Source of the DNA: JAMHWF01 sp048500255
GTDB taxonomy: Bacteria; Pseudomonadota; Gammaproteobacteria; Burkholderiales; Burkholderiaceae_C
NCBI GenBank assembly: GCA_048500255.1
Contig: JASNYH010000009.1
Coordinates: 62,001 to 126,000, forward strand
Length of the DNA: 64,000 bases
Direction: 5' to 3'
This document shows positions 21,404-29,452 of this stretch, in pieces. A model generated the notes under the pieces. It did no database searches. It was not told the DNA's origin and saw only the letters and a list, made by a program, of their open reading frames with translations. Position 1 is the stretch's first letter. Every line of letters begins with the position of its first letter. The translations under genes and the position numbers were made by a program.

Positions 21404-22228
21404 ATGAGAAGGTTCCTTTTCCTACTGGCATGCTGGGCCATGCTGCTGGCGCAGCCGGCGTGGTCGCAGGCACCGGCAACGGCTGCGGTGCCGGCTCAGA
21501 AGGCCGACTACGTGCTGGGCGCCGGCGACGTGATCAAGGTGACGGTGTTCCAGAGTCCCGAGCTGTCGCTCGAGGCGCGGATTCCCGAGTCGGGCGTCGT
21601 CAACTATCCGTTGCTCGGGCCCGTCACGCTGGGCGGCCTGACGGTCAGCGAGGCCGAGAAGCGTCTGGCCGACGGCCTGCTCACCGGCAAGTACCTCAAG
21701 CAGCCCCAGGTCTCCATCCTCGTGGCGCAGCTGCGCGGCAGCCAGGCGTCGGTGCTCGGCCACGCCGTGCGGCCGGGACGCTATCCGCTGGAGCTGGCAG
21801 CCACGCGCCTGTCGGACCTGATGGCGTTGGCCGGCGGCGTCGCGCCCGACGGCAGCGACATCCTGACCGTCGTCGGCACTCGCGACGGCAAGCCGTTTCG
21901 CAAGCAGATCGACTTTCGCACCCTGTTCCGCGGCGCGGGTTCCGACCAGGACATCGTGATGCAGAACAACGACGTGGTCTACGTCGATCGGGTGCCTCAG
22001 ATCTACATCTACGGCGAGGTACAGCGCCCGGGCGCGCTGCGGCTCGAGCGCGGCATGACCGTGCTGCAGGCGCTGGCGGCGGGCGGCGGGCTCACACTGC
22101 GCGGCACGCAGCGCGGCATCCGCGTGCACCGCAAGGCGGCCGACGGCACCGTGCAGGAGCTCTCTCCGGCGCTGCAGGACACGCTGCAGCAGGACGACGT
22201 CGTCTATGTTCGCGAAAGCCTTTTCTGA
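21404..22228 (+). CDS. epsE: Polysaccharide export protein EpsE (OPX family)
   Basis: A 274-residue periplasmic protein with a cleavable signal peptide (MRRFLFLLACWAMLLAQPAW then SQA). A Poly_export domain (about 28-105, YVLGAGDVIKVTVFQSPELS) is followed by two SLBB beta-grasp repeats (about 108-190 and 198-265). It lacks a lipobox and ends directly after the second SLBB domain (QDDVVYVRESLF), so the Wza-type outer-membrane alpha-helical barrel is absent. First gene of the EPS locus; AGGG lies 7 nt before the ATG. Together with epsF and epsG it forms an EpsE/F/G set like that of Methylobacillus methanolan. Confidence 0.9.
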   Translation: MRRFLFLLACWAMLLAQPAWSQAPATAAVPAQKADYVLGAGDVIKVTVFQSPELSLEARIPESGVVNYPLLGPVTLGGLTVSEAEKRLADGLLTGKYLKQPQVSILVAQLRGSQASVLGHAVRPGRYPLELAATRLSDLMALAGGVAPDGSDILTVVGTRDGKPFRKQIDFRTLFRGAGSDQDIVMQNNDVVYVDRVPQIYIYGEVQRPGALRLERGMTVLQALAAGGGLTLRGTQRGIRVHRKAADGTVQELSPALQDTLQQDDVVYVRESLF

Positions 22229-22240
22229 TCAAGGTGCCGT

Positions 22241-23671
22241 ATGACGTTCGCACAGTTCATTTCCATCTTGAAGGGGCGCTGGCGGCTCGCCGTGACGATG
22301 CTGCTGTCCGTGCTGCTGCTGGTCGCCGTCGTCAGCCTGTTGCTGCCGAAGCAGTACAAGGCGACGGCGTCGATGCTCGTCGACGTGCGGGCCAATCCGA
22401 TCTCGATGGTCGGCGTCGAGAGCATGATGATTCCGTCGTTCATGGCGACGCAGATGGACATCATCAAGAGCGAGCGCGTCGCTCGCCGCGTCGTCGAGAT
22501 CCTCAAGCTCTCCGAGGACGCGGAACTGCGCCAGGCGTGGAACGAGGAATCCGAGGGCCGCGGCAGCTTCTCCGCGTGGCTGGCCGAGTGGGTCTCCAAG
22601 GGTCTGGACGTGAAGCCGGCGAAGGAGTCCGGCGTGATCAATATCGGCTTCAAGGCCAGCGACGCAGCGTTCTCGGCGCAAGGCGCCAACGCCTATGTCC
22701 GCGCCTACACCGACACTGTGCTCGACCTGCGCGTCGACCCGGCGAAGCAGTATGCGAGCTTCTTCGAGGGCCGCGCCAAGCAGCTGCGTGACCAGCTCGA
22801 TACGGCCCAGGCCAAGCTCTCCGCCTACCAGCGGCAGAAGGGCATCATCGCAACGGACGAGCGCCTCGACGTCGAGACGGCACGCCTGAACGAACTGTCG
22901 GCCCAGATCGTCATGATGCAGGCGCTGTCGGCCGAATCGGGCAGTCGCCAGACGGCGGCGCGCGGGGCATCGGCCGACCAGATGCAGGACGTGCTGCTCA
23001 ATCCGCTGATCTCGAGCCTGAAGACGAGCCTGTCGCAGCAGGAGGCCAAGCTGCAGGAGCTGAACTCGCGCCTGGGCGACAATCATCCGCAAGTGATCGA
23101 GGCCAAGGCCAACATCAATGCGCTGCGCAGCCGCATCCAGGCCGAGACGGCCAAGGTGACGAGCGGCGTCAGCGTCACGGCAGCCATCAACCGGCAGCGC
23201 GAGGCCGAGATCCGCGGCGCCTACGAGGCCCAGCGGCAGCGCGTGCTGCGCATGAAGGAGCAGCGCGACGAGGCGTCGGCGATCCTGCGCGAAGTCGACA
23301 ATGCGCAGAAGGCATACGACGCCGTCATGGTGCGGTTCAACCAGACGGCGCTCGAGCGCGAGTCCAGCCAGACCAATGTGTCGCTGCTCAGCCCCGCGAC
23401 GGAACCGGCCCATCCTTCGTCGCCCAACTTCCTGCTCAACGGCATCATCGCCATCGTGCTCGGCACGATCGCGGCGATCGCCAGCGTGCTGATGGCCGAA
23501 GGCCGCAATCGTACGGTTCGCAGCAGCGCCGATGTGGTGCAGGCGTTCGGCCTGCCGATCGTCGGCGTGCTGCCGCGGCCGCACCAGCCGTGGATCGGCC
23601 GCAGCGAGCAGCCGCTGCTCGTCAAGCGCGTGTTGGGTCAGCTACCGAAGCCGGACTCCCGGAGGGCATGA
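22241..23671 (+). CDS. epsF: Chain-length determinant protein EpsF (Wzz/GNVR family)
   Basis: A 476-residue inner-membrane co-polymerase. An N-terminal Wzz segment with the first transmembrane helix (about 16-36) leads to a long periplasmic coiled coil rich in Gln/Glu/Ala (about 175-380). The GNVR-type block and second helix (FLLNGIIAIVLGTIAAIASV) precede a short cytoplasmic tail (IVGVLPRPHQPW). It sets polymer length and partners the kinase EpsG. The stop overlaps a first ATG of epsG by 4 bases, so they are coupled. Confidence 0.92.
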   Translation: MTFAQFISILKGRWRLAVTMLLSVLLLVAVVSLLLPKQYKATASMLVDVRANPISMVGVESMMIPSFMATQMDIIKSERVARRVVEILKLSEDAELRQAWNEESEGRGSFSAWLAEWVSKGLDVKPAKESGVINIGFKASDAAFSAQGANAYVRAYTDTVLDLRVDPAKQYASFFEGRAKQLRDQLDTAQAKLSAYQRQKGIIATDERLDVETARLNELSAQIVMMQALSAESGSRQTAARGASADQMQDVLLNPLISSLKTSLSQQEAKLQELNSRLGDNHPQVIEAKANINALRSRIQAETAKVTSGVSVTAAINRQREAEIRGAYEAQRQRVLRMKEQRDEASAILREVDNAQKAYDAVMVRFNQTALERESSQTNVSLLSPATEPAHPSSPNFLLNGIIAIVLGTIAAIASVLMAEGRNRTVRSSADVVQAFGLPIVGVLPRPHQPWIGRSEQPLLVKRVLGQLPKPDSRRA

Positions 23672-23673
23672 GC

Positions 23674-24594
23674 ATGGCGAAGTTCCGTGATTCCAGCACC
23701 GCCAAGTTCGAGCCGGCCACGGGTGCGGAGGATGCCAAGGGCCACAAGAGCGATCTGCACGATCGCTCGATCGGCGACATCATCCGCGAGGCCAAGAACC
23801 TCACGCCCGATCAGCTCGATGCCGTCGCTGCCTATCAACGTGAGCATCGCGTGCGCTTCGGCGAGGCCGCGATTGCGCTGGGCTTCGCGACCGAGCAGGA
23901 CGTCCTGTCGGCGCTGTCGAAGCAGTTCCACTATCCCTATTCGCCCGAAGAGCAGCATTGCCGGTTCAGCGACGAACTCGTCGTCGCCAACGAGCCGTTC
24001 TCGCAGCAGGCTGAGGCGTTTCGCGCGATCCGCAGCCGGCTGATTCTGCATCGCAGTGGCGGCGACGTGTCGCGCCGTGCGGTCGCGGTGGTCAGCCCCG
24101 ATTCGGGCGACGGCAAGACGTTCTTCTCGGCGAACCTCGCGGTCGCGCTGTCGCAGCTGGGCGGTCGCACGCTGCTGGTCGACGCCGATCTGCGCGGCCC
24201 GCGCCAGCACAGCATCTTCGGCATGGTCAACACCACGGGCCTGTCCGGCGTGCTGTCCGGCCGCGCCGAGGCGAACGTCATCCAACGCGTCGCCGACCTG
24301 CCGAGCTTGTACGTGCTGCCGGTCGGCAACGTGCCGCCGAATCCGCTGGAGCTGTTCGAGCGGCCGGTGTTCGGCTTGCTGATGAACGAGCTTTCCAGCA
24401 AGTTCGACTACGTCGTGGTCGACACGCCGGCGGCGGTGTACGGCGCCGATGCCAGCGTCATTGCGTCCAAGTGCGGCTCCGCGCTGGTCGTCGCACGCCG
24501 AGGCTCGTCCCATATCAGCTCTCTCGAGGATCTGCTGAGCTCGCTCGCGCAGGGCAAGACCGACGTCGTCGGCGTCGTCATGAACGAGTACTGA
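23674..24594 (+). CDS. epsG: Polysaccharide tyrosine autokinase EpsG with N-terminal MshEN-like domain
   Basis: A 306-residue BY-kinase. Residues 32-84 hold two 24-residue motifs of the MshE/GspE N-terminal type separated by 5 residues (SIGDII...Q55, then RFGEAA...Q84). The kinase domain follows with Walker A SPDSGDGKT (141-149), Walker A' LLVDADLR (167-174) and the Walker-B-like FDYVVVDTPAA. The usual C-terminal tyrosine cluster is missing; the chain ends VVMNEY with a single terminal Tyr. ATG 23674 was chosen since GGAGGG lies 7 nt upstream; an ATG at 23668 overlaps the epsF stop. It regulates polymerisation with EpsF. Confidence 0.9.
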   Translation: MAKFRDSSTAKFEPATGAEDAKGHKSDLHDRSIGDIIREAKNLTPDQLDAVAAYQREHRVRFGEAAIALGFATEQDVLSALSKQFHYPYSPEEQHCRFSDELVVANEPFSQQAEAFRAIRSRLILHRSGGDVSRRAVAVVSPDSGDGKTFFSANLAVALSQLGGRTLLVDADLRGPRQHSIFGMVNTTGLSGVLSGRAEANVIQRVADLPSLYVLPVGNVPPNPLELFERPVFGLLMNELSSKFDYVVVDTPAAVYGADASVIASKCGSALVVARRGSSHISSLEDLLSSLAQGKTDVVGVVMNEY

Positions 24595-24731
24595 GGACGC
24601 CACGCGTCGCAGTTACACCATATCGAGCGCAGGGCCGGCCTCGTGCCGCCCGACCGACGCTTCCTCCGCGCGCCCACCGACCCGACGAAAATTCCTCGAG
24701 AGCCGGCGCCATCGACCCGACCCGAACGACG

Positions 24732-25490
24732 ATGAATCGAGTCCTCAGTGCGATCGTCAAGCGCCTTCCCGCTCATGCGGGCGATCGCGCCGAGGAGTTC
24801 CTTCTCGGCCTGCGCAGCTTCGAGAGGCTGCAGCTGCCGCGCGAGCCGGGGCTGACGATCATCTGCGACGATGGCGAGCTCGCCGATCTCGACATCGCTG
24901 CCGTGCTCGACCGGCATGGCGTGGCAGGCGTGTTCGCCGTGTCGCCCGACTTGATCGGCCGCGAGGGCTTCCTTTCCTACGCACAGCTGCGCGCGCTGGC
25001 CGCCGCCGGTCACGAGATCGCTTTTCACGGCACCACGCACGATCCGTTCACCGGCTACGGTGGAGCGGACCGCCTGCTCCAAGCCTGTCGCGACGGCCTC
25101 GAGCAGATGCGGCAGGAACAGCTCGGCGCGCCGCGAACGCTGGTCTATCCGTTCGGCAAGCACAACCGCTGGGTCCGCCAGGCCGTCGCGCCGTTGTTCG
25201 GCTGCGCGTTCACGACGTGGTTCGGTTCGAATGGCGGTCGGGTCAACCGCTACGCGATCCGCCGCGTGCCGTTCGGCGCCTACACGGGCCGCTGGAAGGC
25301 CACGGAAGCGGCGTACCGCGGCCTGATCGAGCGGTGCGCGCGCAAGGGCGAGTGGCTCGCATTGATGCTACATCCGGGTGCGCCCGAGCACGGCGACGAA
25401 CACGACGCCATGCTGTCGCGTCTGATCGCCTTCGCGAAGGAATCAGGTGTGCCGGTGCGCGGCGCGAGCCGGCATTTGACCTTGGCCTGA
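24732..25490 (+). CDS. Polysaccharide deacetylase family protein (CE4-like)
   Basis: A 252-residue NodB-fold protein. The first catalytic motif reads ICDDGEL (D46 base, D47 metal ligand; the usual TFDDG is altered at one position). The second metal motif is HGTTH (H99, H103), and LVYPFGKHN resembles motif 3. No signal peptide is seen, so it would act in the cytoplasm or at its membrane unless the N-terminal basic stretch serves as a signal. Likely removes acetyl groups from an amino sugar in the EPS or its precursor. It starts 137 bp after epsG; that gap has no clear promoter. Confidence 0.82.
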   Translation: MNRVLSAIVKRLPAHAGDRAEEFLLGLRSFERLQLPREPGLTIICDDGELADLDIAAVLDRHGVAGVFAVSPDLIGREGFLSYAQLRALAAAGHEIAFHGTTHDPFTGYGGADRLLQACRDGLEQMRQEQLGAPRTLVYPFGKHNRWVRQAVAPLFGCAFTTWFGSNGGRVNRYAIRRVPFGAYTGRWKATEAAYRGLIERCARKGEWLALMLHPGAPEHGDEHDAMLSRLIAFAKESGVPVRGASRHLTLA

Positions 25491-25515
25491 GCGCGGGACG
25501 GGCGGCGAAGGATTC

Positions 25516-27063
25516 ATGACCGTGACGCACACATCGACGGGGCTGACCGGTCGCGCATTGCGCGGACTGAGCTGGAACTATCTCGGCACCGTCGGGCGCA
25601 TCGCCGCCACGTTCATCAGCCAGATCACGCTGGCGCGCCTGCTCGGGCCGGAGCAGGTCGGCCTGTTCGGCTATGCGATGCTGACGACCAACTTCCTCGC
25701 CCTGGTCGTCGAGATGGGTTTGCAGATGGCGTTGGTACAGGTTCCCGACCTCGACGACGATGCCATCGCGATCGCCTGCGGCCGCCTGCTGTTCGTCAGC
25801 ACGGCGACGGCACTCGGCGTCTACGTCGCCGCCGACGCCATTGCCGGCCTGGTCTTCTCGACTCCCCAGGCGGCGCCGGTGCTGCGGGCCATGGCGCCGA
25901 CGCTGATCGTGGGCGCCGCGACGGCCGCGGTCACCGCCGTTCTCAGCCGCGACATCGAGTTCAAGGTGATCCAGCTCGCCGGGCTCGGCTCGTACGTCGT
26001 GGGCTATCTCGTCGTCGGCGTGGCGGCCGCCTTGCTCGGCATGGGCGTGTGGAGCCTGGTGCTGGCATGGCACGTGCAAACGGTGACGGCGTGCCTGGCG
26101 ATGTACTACTACAGCCCCCGCTCGTTGAAACCCGCGAACCCGTTCCGTCGGCTGGGCATCTCCCACTTCGGCGGCGTCGTCATGGTGACCAACATGATCA
26201 ACTGGGTCATCGACAGCGGTCCGCACGTGGCGATCGGGCGCTGGCTCGGCGCCTCGCTGCTCGGCCAGTACACCGTCGCCAACAACCTGGTGAAGGTGCC
26301 GGCGGATCACCTCGTCAGGAACCTCCAGACAGTGCTGTTCCCGCTGGCGGCGCGCGCGCAGGACAACGACGCAGGGCTCAGAAGAGCTTACCTGACCGTG
26401 CTGGCAGGCGTCGGCGTCGTGTCGTTCCCGCTGTTCACGTTCGTCGCGCTGATGGCCGAGCCGATCGTGCTGATGCTGCTGGGCACCCACTGGACGGAGG
26501 CGGCCGTCGTGCTGGTGCCGCTGTCGGTCGCCATGATCGGGCACGCCATCGAGGCACTGTGCGGGCCGATCCTGAGCGGGCGCGGCGAGCCCGGCGCCGA
26601 GCTGCGCGTGAAGACGGCCACGCTCATCGTGATGCTGCTCGTGCTGGCGTTCACGGCGACCTGGTCGCTGTCGGCGGTCGGCTGGGGCGTCGCAGGGGTC
26701 TACATCTTGCGCTGGCTGTGGATGAACGCAACCGTCATGAAGCGACTGCAGATTTCGCTGCGCGCGATCGGTGCGGCGCTGCTCGGCCCGTCGATCCTGT
26801 CGGCGTTGTGTCTCGTGGCCGTGAGGCTCGTCGAGGCCGCGTTCGCTGCCGTGCCGCAGGCCGCCAGCCCGGCGGCCCACGTTGTCGCGGCGTCCGTCGT
26901 CGGCGTCGCGCTGATCGGCTCGGCCGTGGTCGGGGCTCCCGGCATCGTCCTCGGTCAGTACCTGCTTGCGCTGGTGGATCGGCTGGCCAAGCAGCGACCC
27001 GGTTTCGTGCGCGTTCCGGGACTCCGCCGCATCGCGGCCTTCGCAGCGCGCAGCAGCGCCTAG
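25516..27063 (+). CDS. Oligosaccharide flippase, Wzx-like (polysaccharide biosynthesis transporter)
   Basis: A 515-residue integral membrane protein with about 12-14 hydrophobic segments. The N-terminal RALRGLSWNYLGTVGRIAAT and ITLARLLGPEQVGLFGYAML match the MATE/MVF-type polysaccharide exporters (WzxC/lipopolysaccharide biosynthesis group). It would flip undecaprenyl-linked repeat units to the periplasm. ATG at 25516, 25 bp after the deacetylase. Belongs to the plus-strand EPS operon. Confidence 0.88.
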   Translation: MTVTHTSTGLTGRALRGLSWNYLGTVGRIAATFISQITLARLLGPEQVGLFGYAMLTTNFLALVVEMGLQMALVQVPDLDDDAIAIACGRLLFVSTATALGVYVAADAIAGLVFSTPQAAPVLRAMAPTLIVGAATAAVTAVLSRDIEFKVIQLAGLGSYVVGYLVVGVAAALLGMGVWSLVLAWHVQTVTACLAMYYYSPRSLKPANPFRRLGISHFGGVVMVTNMINWVIDSGPHVAIGRWLGASLLGQYTVANNLVKVPADHLVRNLQTVLFPLAARAQDNDAGLRRAYLTVLAGVGVVSFPLFTFVALMAEPIVLMLLGTHWTEAAVVLVPLSVAMIGHAIEALCGPILSGRGEPGAELRVKTATLIVMLLVLAFTATWSLSAVGWGVAGVYILRWLWMNATVMKRLQISLRAIGAALLGPSILSALCLVAVRLVEAAFAAVPQAASPAAHVVAASVVGVALIGSAVVGAPGIVLGQYLLALVDRLAKQRPGFVRVPGLRRIAAFAARSSA

Positions 27064-27068
27064 ACCCC

Positions 27069-28490
27069 ATGGAACTGACGCAACTGGTCATCTTCGCCGT
27101 CGCGGCCCTCGTGGCTGCTGCCGTCGTCGTTGGGCTGTCGTGGGCATTCCTGCGCTCGACGGAAGACCGCACGCTGCCGGTGCTGCTGTTGCTAGCGGGC
27201 TTCTGCGCGGAGGCGATCTTCGTCAAACAGCCGTACGTGCAGATCGGCCTGCAGATTTATCCGAACGACGTCATCTCGGTATTCGTCGTGATGGCCGCGG
27301 CCGTGGGATTCGTGCGTCGCGCGGCGCCGATCACCGACCGGCTGTTCCTGCTGTGGATGGCTTTCGGCGGCGTGATCATGTATTCGTTCCTGATCGGCCT
27401 GATGGAGTACGGCAAGGCGGCGGGGACGGAGGTACGGCAGTTCTTCTACCTGTGGGCGGCCGGACTGCTCGGCGTCACGGCCGGTTTCACCGAACAGGAG
27501 CTTCGCAAGATCGGCCGCTGGTGCACGATCGCGGCGTATGCGTTCGTCGGCATCGCGGTCTATTTCCTGATCGGCGTCGAGACGGGATTCATCAGCCGCG
27601 CCGAGGTGTTCGGCTATGCCGGCGGCGACCTCGTCTTCCGGCCGATCGGATCGCACTACACCTTCTTCGCCGGGGCGGTCGCTCTGGCCCACACGATGGC
27701 TTGGCTGCGCAGTACCGGCAGGACGCGCAGCGGCTGGCATGCCGCCTTCTTGCTGCTGTTCGTGACACTCATGCAGCACCGGTCGGTGTGGATCGCCGTG
27801 GCGATCGGGCTGCTCTGGGTCGCATGGATGGAGCGGCGGTACCTGACGCGTCGGCTGCCGCTGCTGCTCGGCTTCGTGCTGGTGTTCGGCTCGGCGGCGA
27901 CGCTGGCGACGTGGTTCGGCTACCTCGACTCGCTGATCGCCCAGCTGGTCGGGTCGACAGTATCGATGTACGACAGCGGCGGCACCTTCGCGGCGCGCGT
28001 CGACGGCTGGGAAAGGCTGCTGGAGGATTGGAGCGAATCGGCGCAAACGATGATGATCGGTTTTCCGTTCGGCTACGGCTACTCGCGGCTGTACCGCGGC
28101 CAGCTCATCGAGTTCGTGGCGCACAACCACTACATCGACCTCGCGCTGCGGGTCGGCATCGTGGGCGTGGTCCTGTTCATGGTGCCGACGATCATCGCGG
28201 TGGTCGGCTGCCTGCGCGCCAAGACCGACTCGGAGTTCGAGTACATGCTGATGCGCAGCCTGGCCGTCGCGTCGATCGCTGCCTTCGTCTACTACGTGGC
28301 GTATCCGTCGTTCTACCTCCTCGGCGGGGCCACCGGCATCGCGTTGGCGCAGCTGATTCGGCGGCGCGAGGCGGCGCTGAAGAGCCCCGCCACCGGCATG
28401 CCGTGGTTGCGCGTCGAGACGTCAACGCGCACCGGCTTCGCGCCCCGCGCCGGTGTCGGACCGCGCGCCGACGCGCGGGTGCGCCACTGA
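27069..28490 (+). CDS. O-antigen polymerase/ligase-like membrane protein (Wzy candidate)
   Basis: A 473-residue protein with about ten transmembrane segments. The Wzy_C/O-antigen ligase signature is seen in the periplasmic loop and following helix: LMQHRSVWIAVAIGLL, then the FGYGYSRLY and AHNHYIDLALRVGIVG block. It would polymerise repeat units on the periplasmic face, with EpsF and EpsG. Starts 5 bp after the flippase stop, so cotranscribed. The last about 40 residues are basic and low in hydrophobicity. Confidence 0.83.
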   Translation: MELTQLVIFAVAALVAAAVVVGLSWAFLRSTEDRTLPVLLLLAGFCAEAIFVKQPYVQIGLQIYPNDVISVFVVMAAAVGFVRRAAPITDRLFLLWMAFGGVIMYSFLIGLMEYGKAAGTEVRQFFYLWAAGLLGVTAGFTEQELRKIGRWCTIAAYAFVGIAVYFLIGVETGFISRAEVFGYAGGDLVFRPIGSHYTFFAGAVALAHTMAWLRSTGRTRSGWHAAFLLLFVTLMQHRSVWIAVAIGLLWVAWMERRYLTRRLPLLLGFVLVFGSAATLATWFGYLDSLIAQLVGSTVSMYDSGGTFAARVDGWERLLEDWSESAQTMMIGFPFGYGYSRLYRGQLIEFVAHNHYIDLALRVGIVGVVLFMVPTIIAVVGCLRAKTDSEFEYMLMRSLAVASIAAFVYYVAYPSFYLLGGATGIALAQLIRRREAALKSPATGMPWLRVETSTRTGFAPRAGVGPRADARVRH

Positions 28491-28506
28491 GTCGGGGGGC
28501 CGTGCC

Positions 28507-29421
28507 GTGTCCGACATGAAGGAGCTGCACACCGGCCGCAACGTCGGTGCCGCGGTGCGTGTCATCGCCGTGCTGACCTGCTTCAACCGCAAGGCGCTGA
28601 CGCTGGCATGCCTGCGGTCGCTGAATGCGGCAGCCGCGCACGCCGGCGTCGAGCTCGGCGTCATCCTCGTCGACGACGCGAGCACCGACGGCACGGCGCA
28701 GGCCGTGCGCGGCGAGTTCCCGTTCGTCGACGTGGTCGATTCGTCCGGCAACCTGTACTGGACGCGCGGCATGCACACGGGCTTCGAGCGCGCGCTGCGG
28801 CAGTCGTGCGACTACTACCTGTGGCTGAACGACGATACGCAACTCGTCCCCGATGCGCTGCACGCTTTGCTTGCGCAGATGAGGGTGCTGCAGCGGCGCG
28901 AGGGGCCGTCCCTCATCCTGATCGGCGCGACCGCCGAGCGCTCGACGGGCAAGATCACCTACGGAGGCCGGGTCGTCGGCTCGCGCCTGAAACCGTTCAA
29001 CTACCGGCTCGTCTGGAGCGAGCGCGAGCCCGTGCCTTGCGTCGCGATGGAGGGCAACTGCGTCCTCATTCCGGCGGCGACCGCCAGGCAACTCGGCAAT
29101 CTCGACCCGGTGTTCGAGCACGCCATGGGCGATACCGACTATGGTCTGCGCGCGCTGCGCGCCGGCTGCAAGCTCTACGTGGCGGCCGGCATCGCGGGGT
29201 ACTGCTCGACCAACGCGCTGCAGGGTACCTACTTCGATGCGTCGCTGCCGCTGCGTCGGCGATGGAAGCTGATCGTCGGTCGCAAGGGCTTGCCCGTTCG
29301 CTCCTGGTTGCACTTCAGCCGGCGGCATGGCGGCCTCCTCTGGCCGCTGCACTTTTCCTGGCCCTACGTGAAGCTCGTGCTGACGAGCCTGCTGAACCGG
29401 CCGCGCAGGCGGCCGGTCTGA
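28507..29421 (+). CDS. Glycosyltransferase family 2
   Basis: A GT-A-fold transferase (about 304 residues) with IAVLTCFNRKALTLACLRSL, the nucleotide-binding ILVDDASTDGT, the metal-binding LNDDTQL (DxD equivalent), and a family-specific GDTDYGLRALRAG block. It adds one sugar to the lipid-linked EPS unit at the cytoplasmic membrane; donor and acceptor are unknown. A GTG at 28507 has a G-rich ribosome-binding site 8 nt upstream (CGGGGGGCC) and is used here; the ATG at 28516 is the alternative. It lies 16 bp after wzy. Confidence 0.88.
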   Translation: MSDMKELHTGRNVGAAVRVIAVLTCFNRKALTLACLRSLNAAAAHAGVELGVILVDDASTDGTAQAVRGEFPFVDVVDSSGNLYWTRGMHTGFERALRQSCDYYLWLNDDTQLVPDALHALLAQMRVLQRREGPSLILIGATAERSTGKITYGGRVVGSRLKPFNYRLVWSEREPVPCVAMEGNCVLIPAATARQLGNLDPVFEHAMGDTDYGLRALRAGCKLYVAAGIAGYCSTNALQGTYFDASLPLRRRWKLIVGRKGLPVRSWLHFSRRHGGLLWPLHFSWPYVKLVLTSLLNRPRRRPV

Positions 29422-29452
29422 AACCGACATCGGGACTCGCAAGCGAAGCGAT

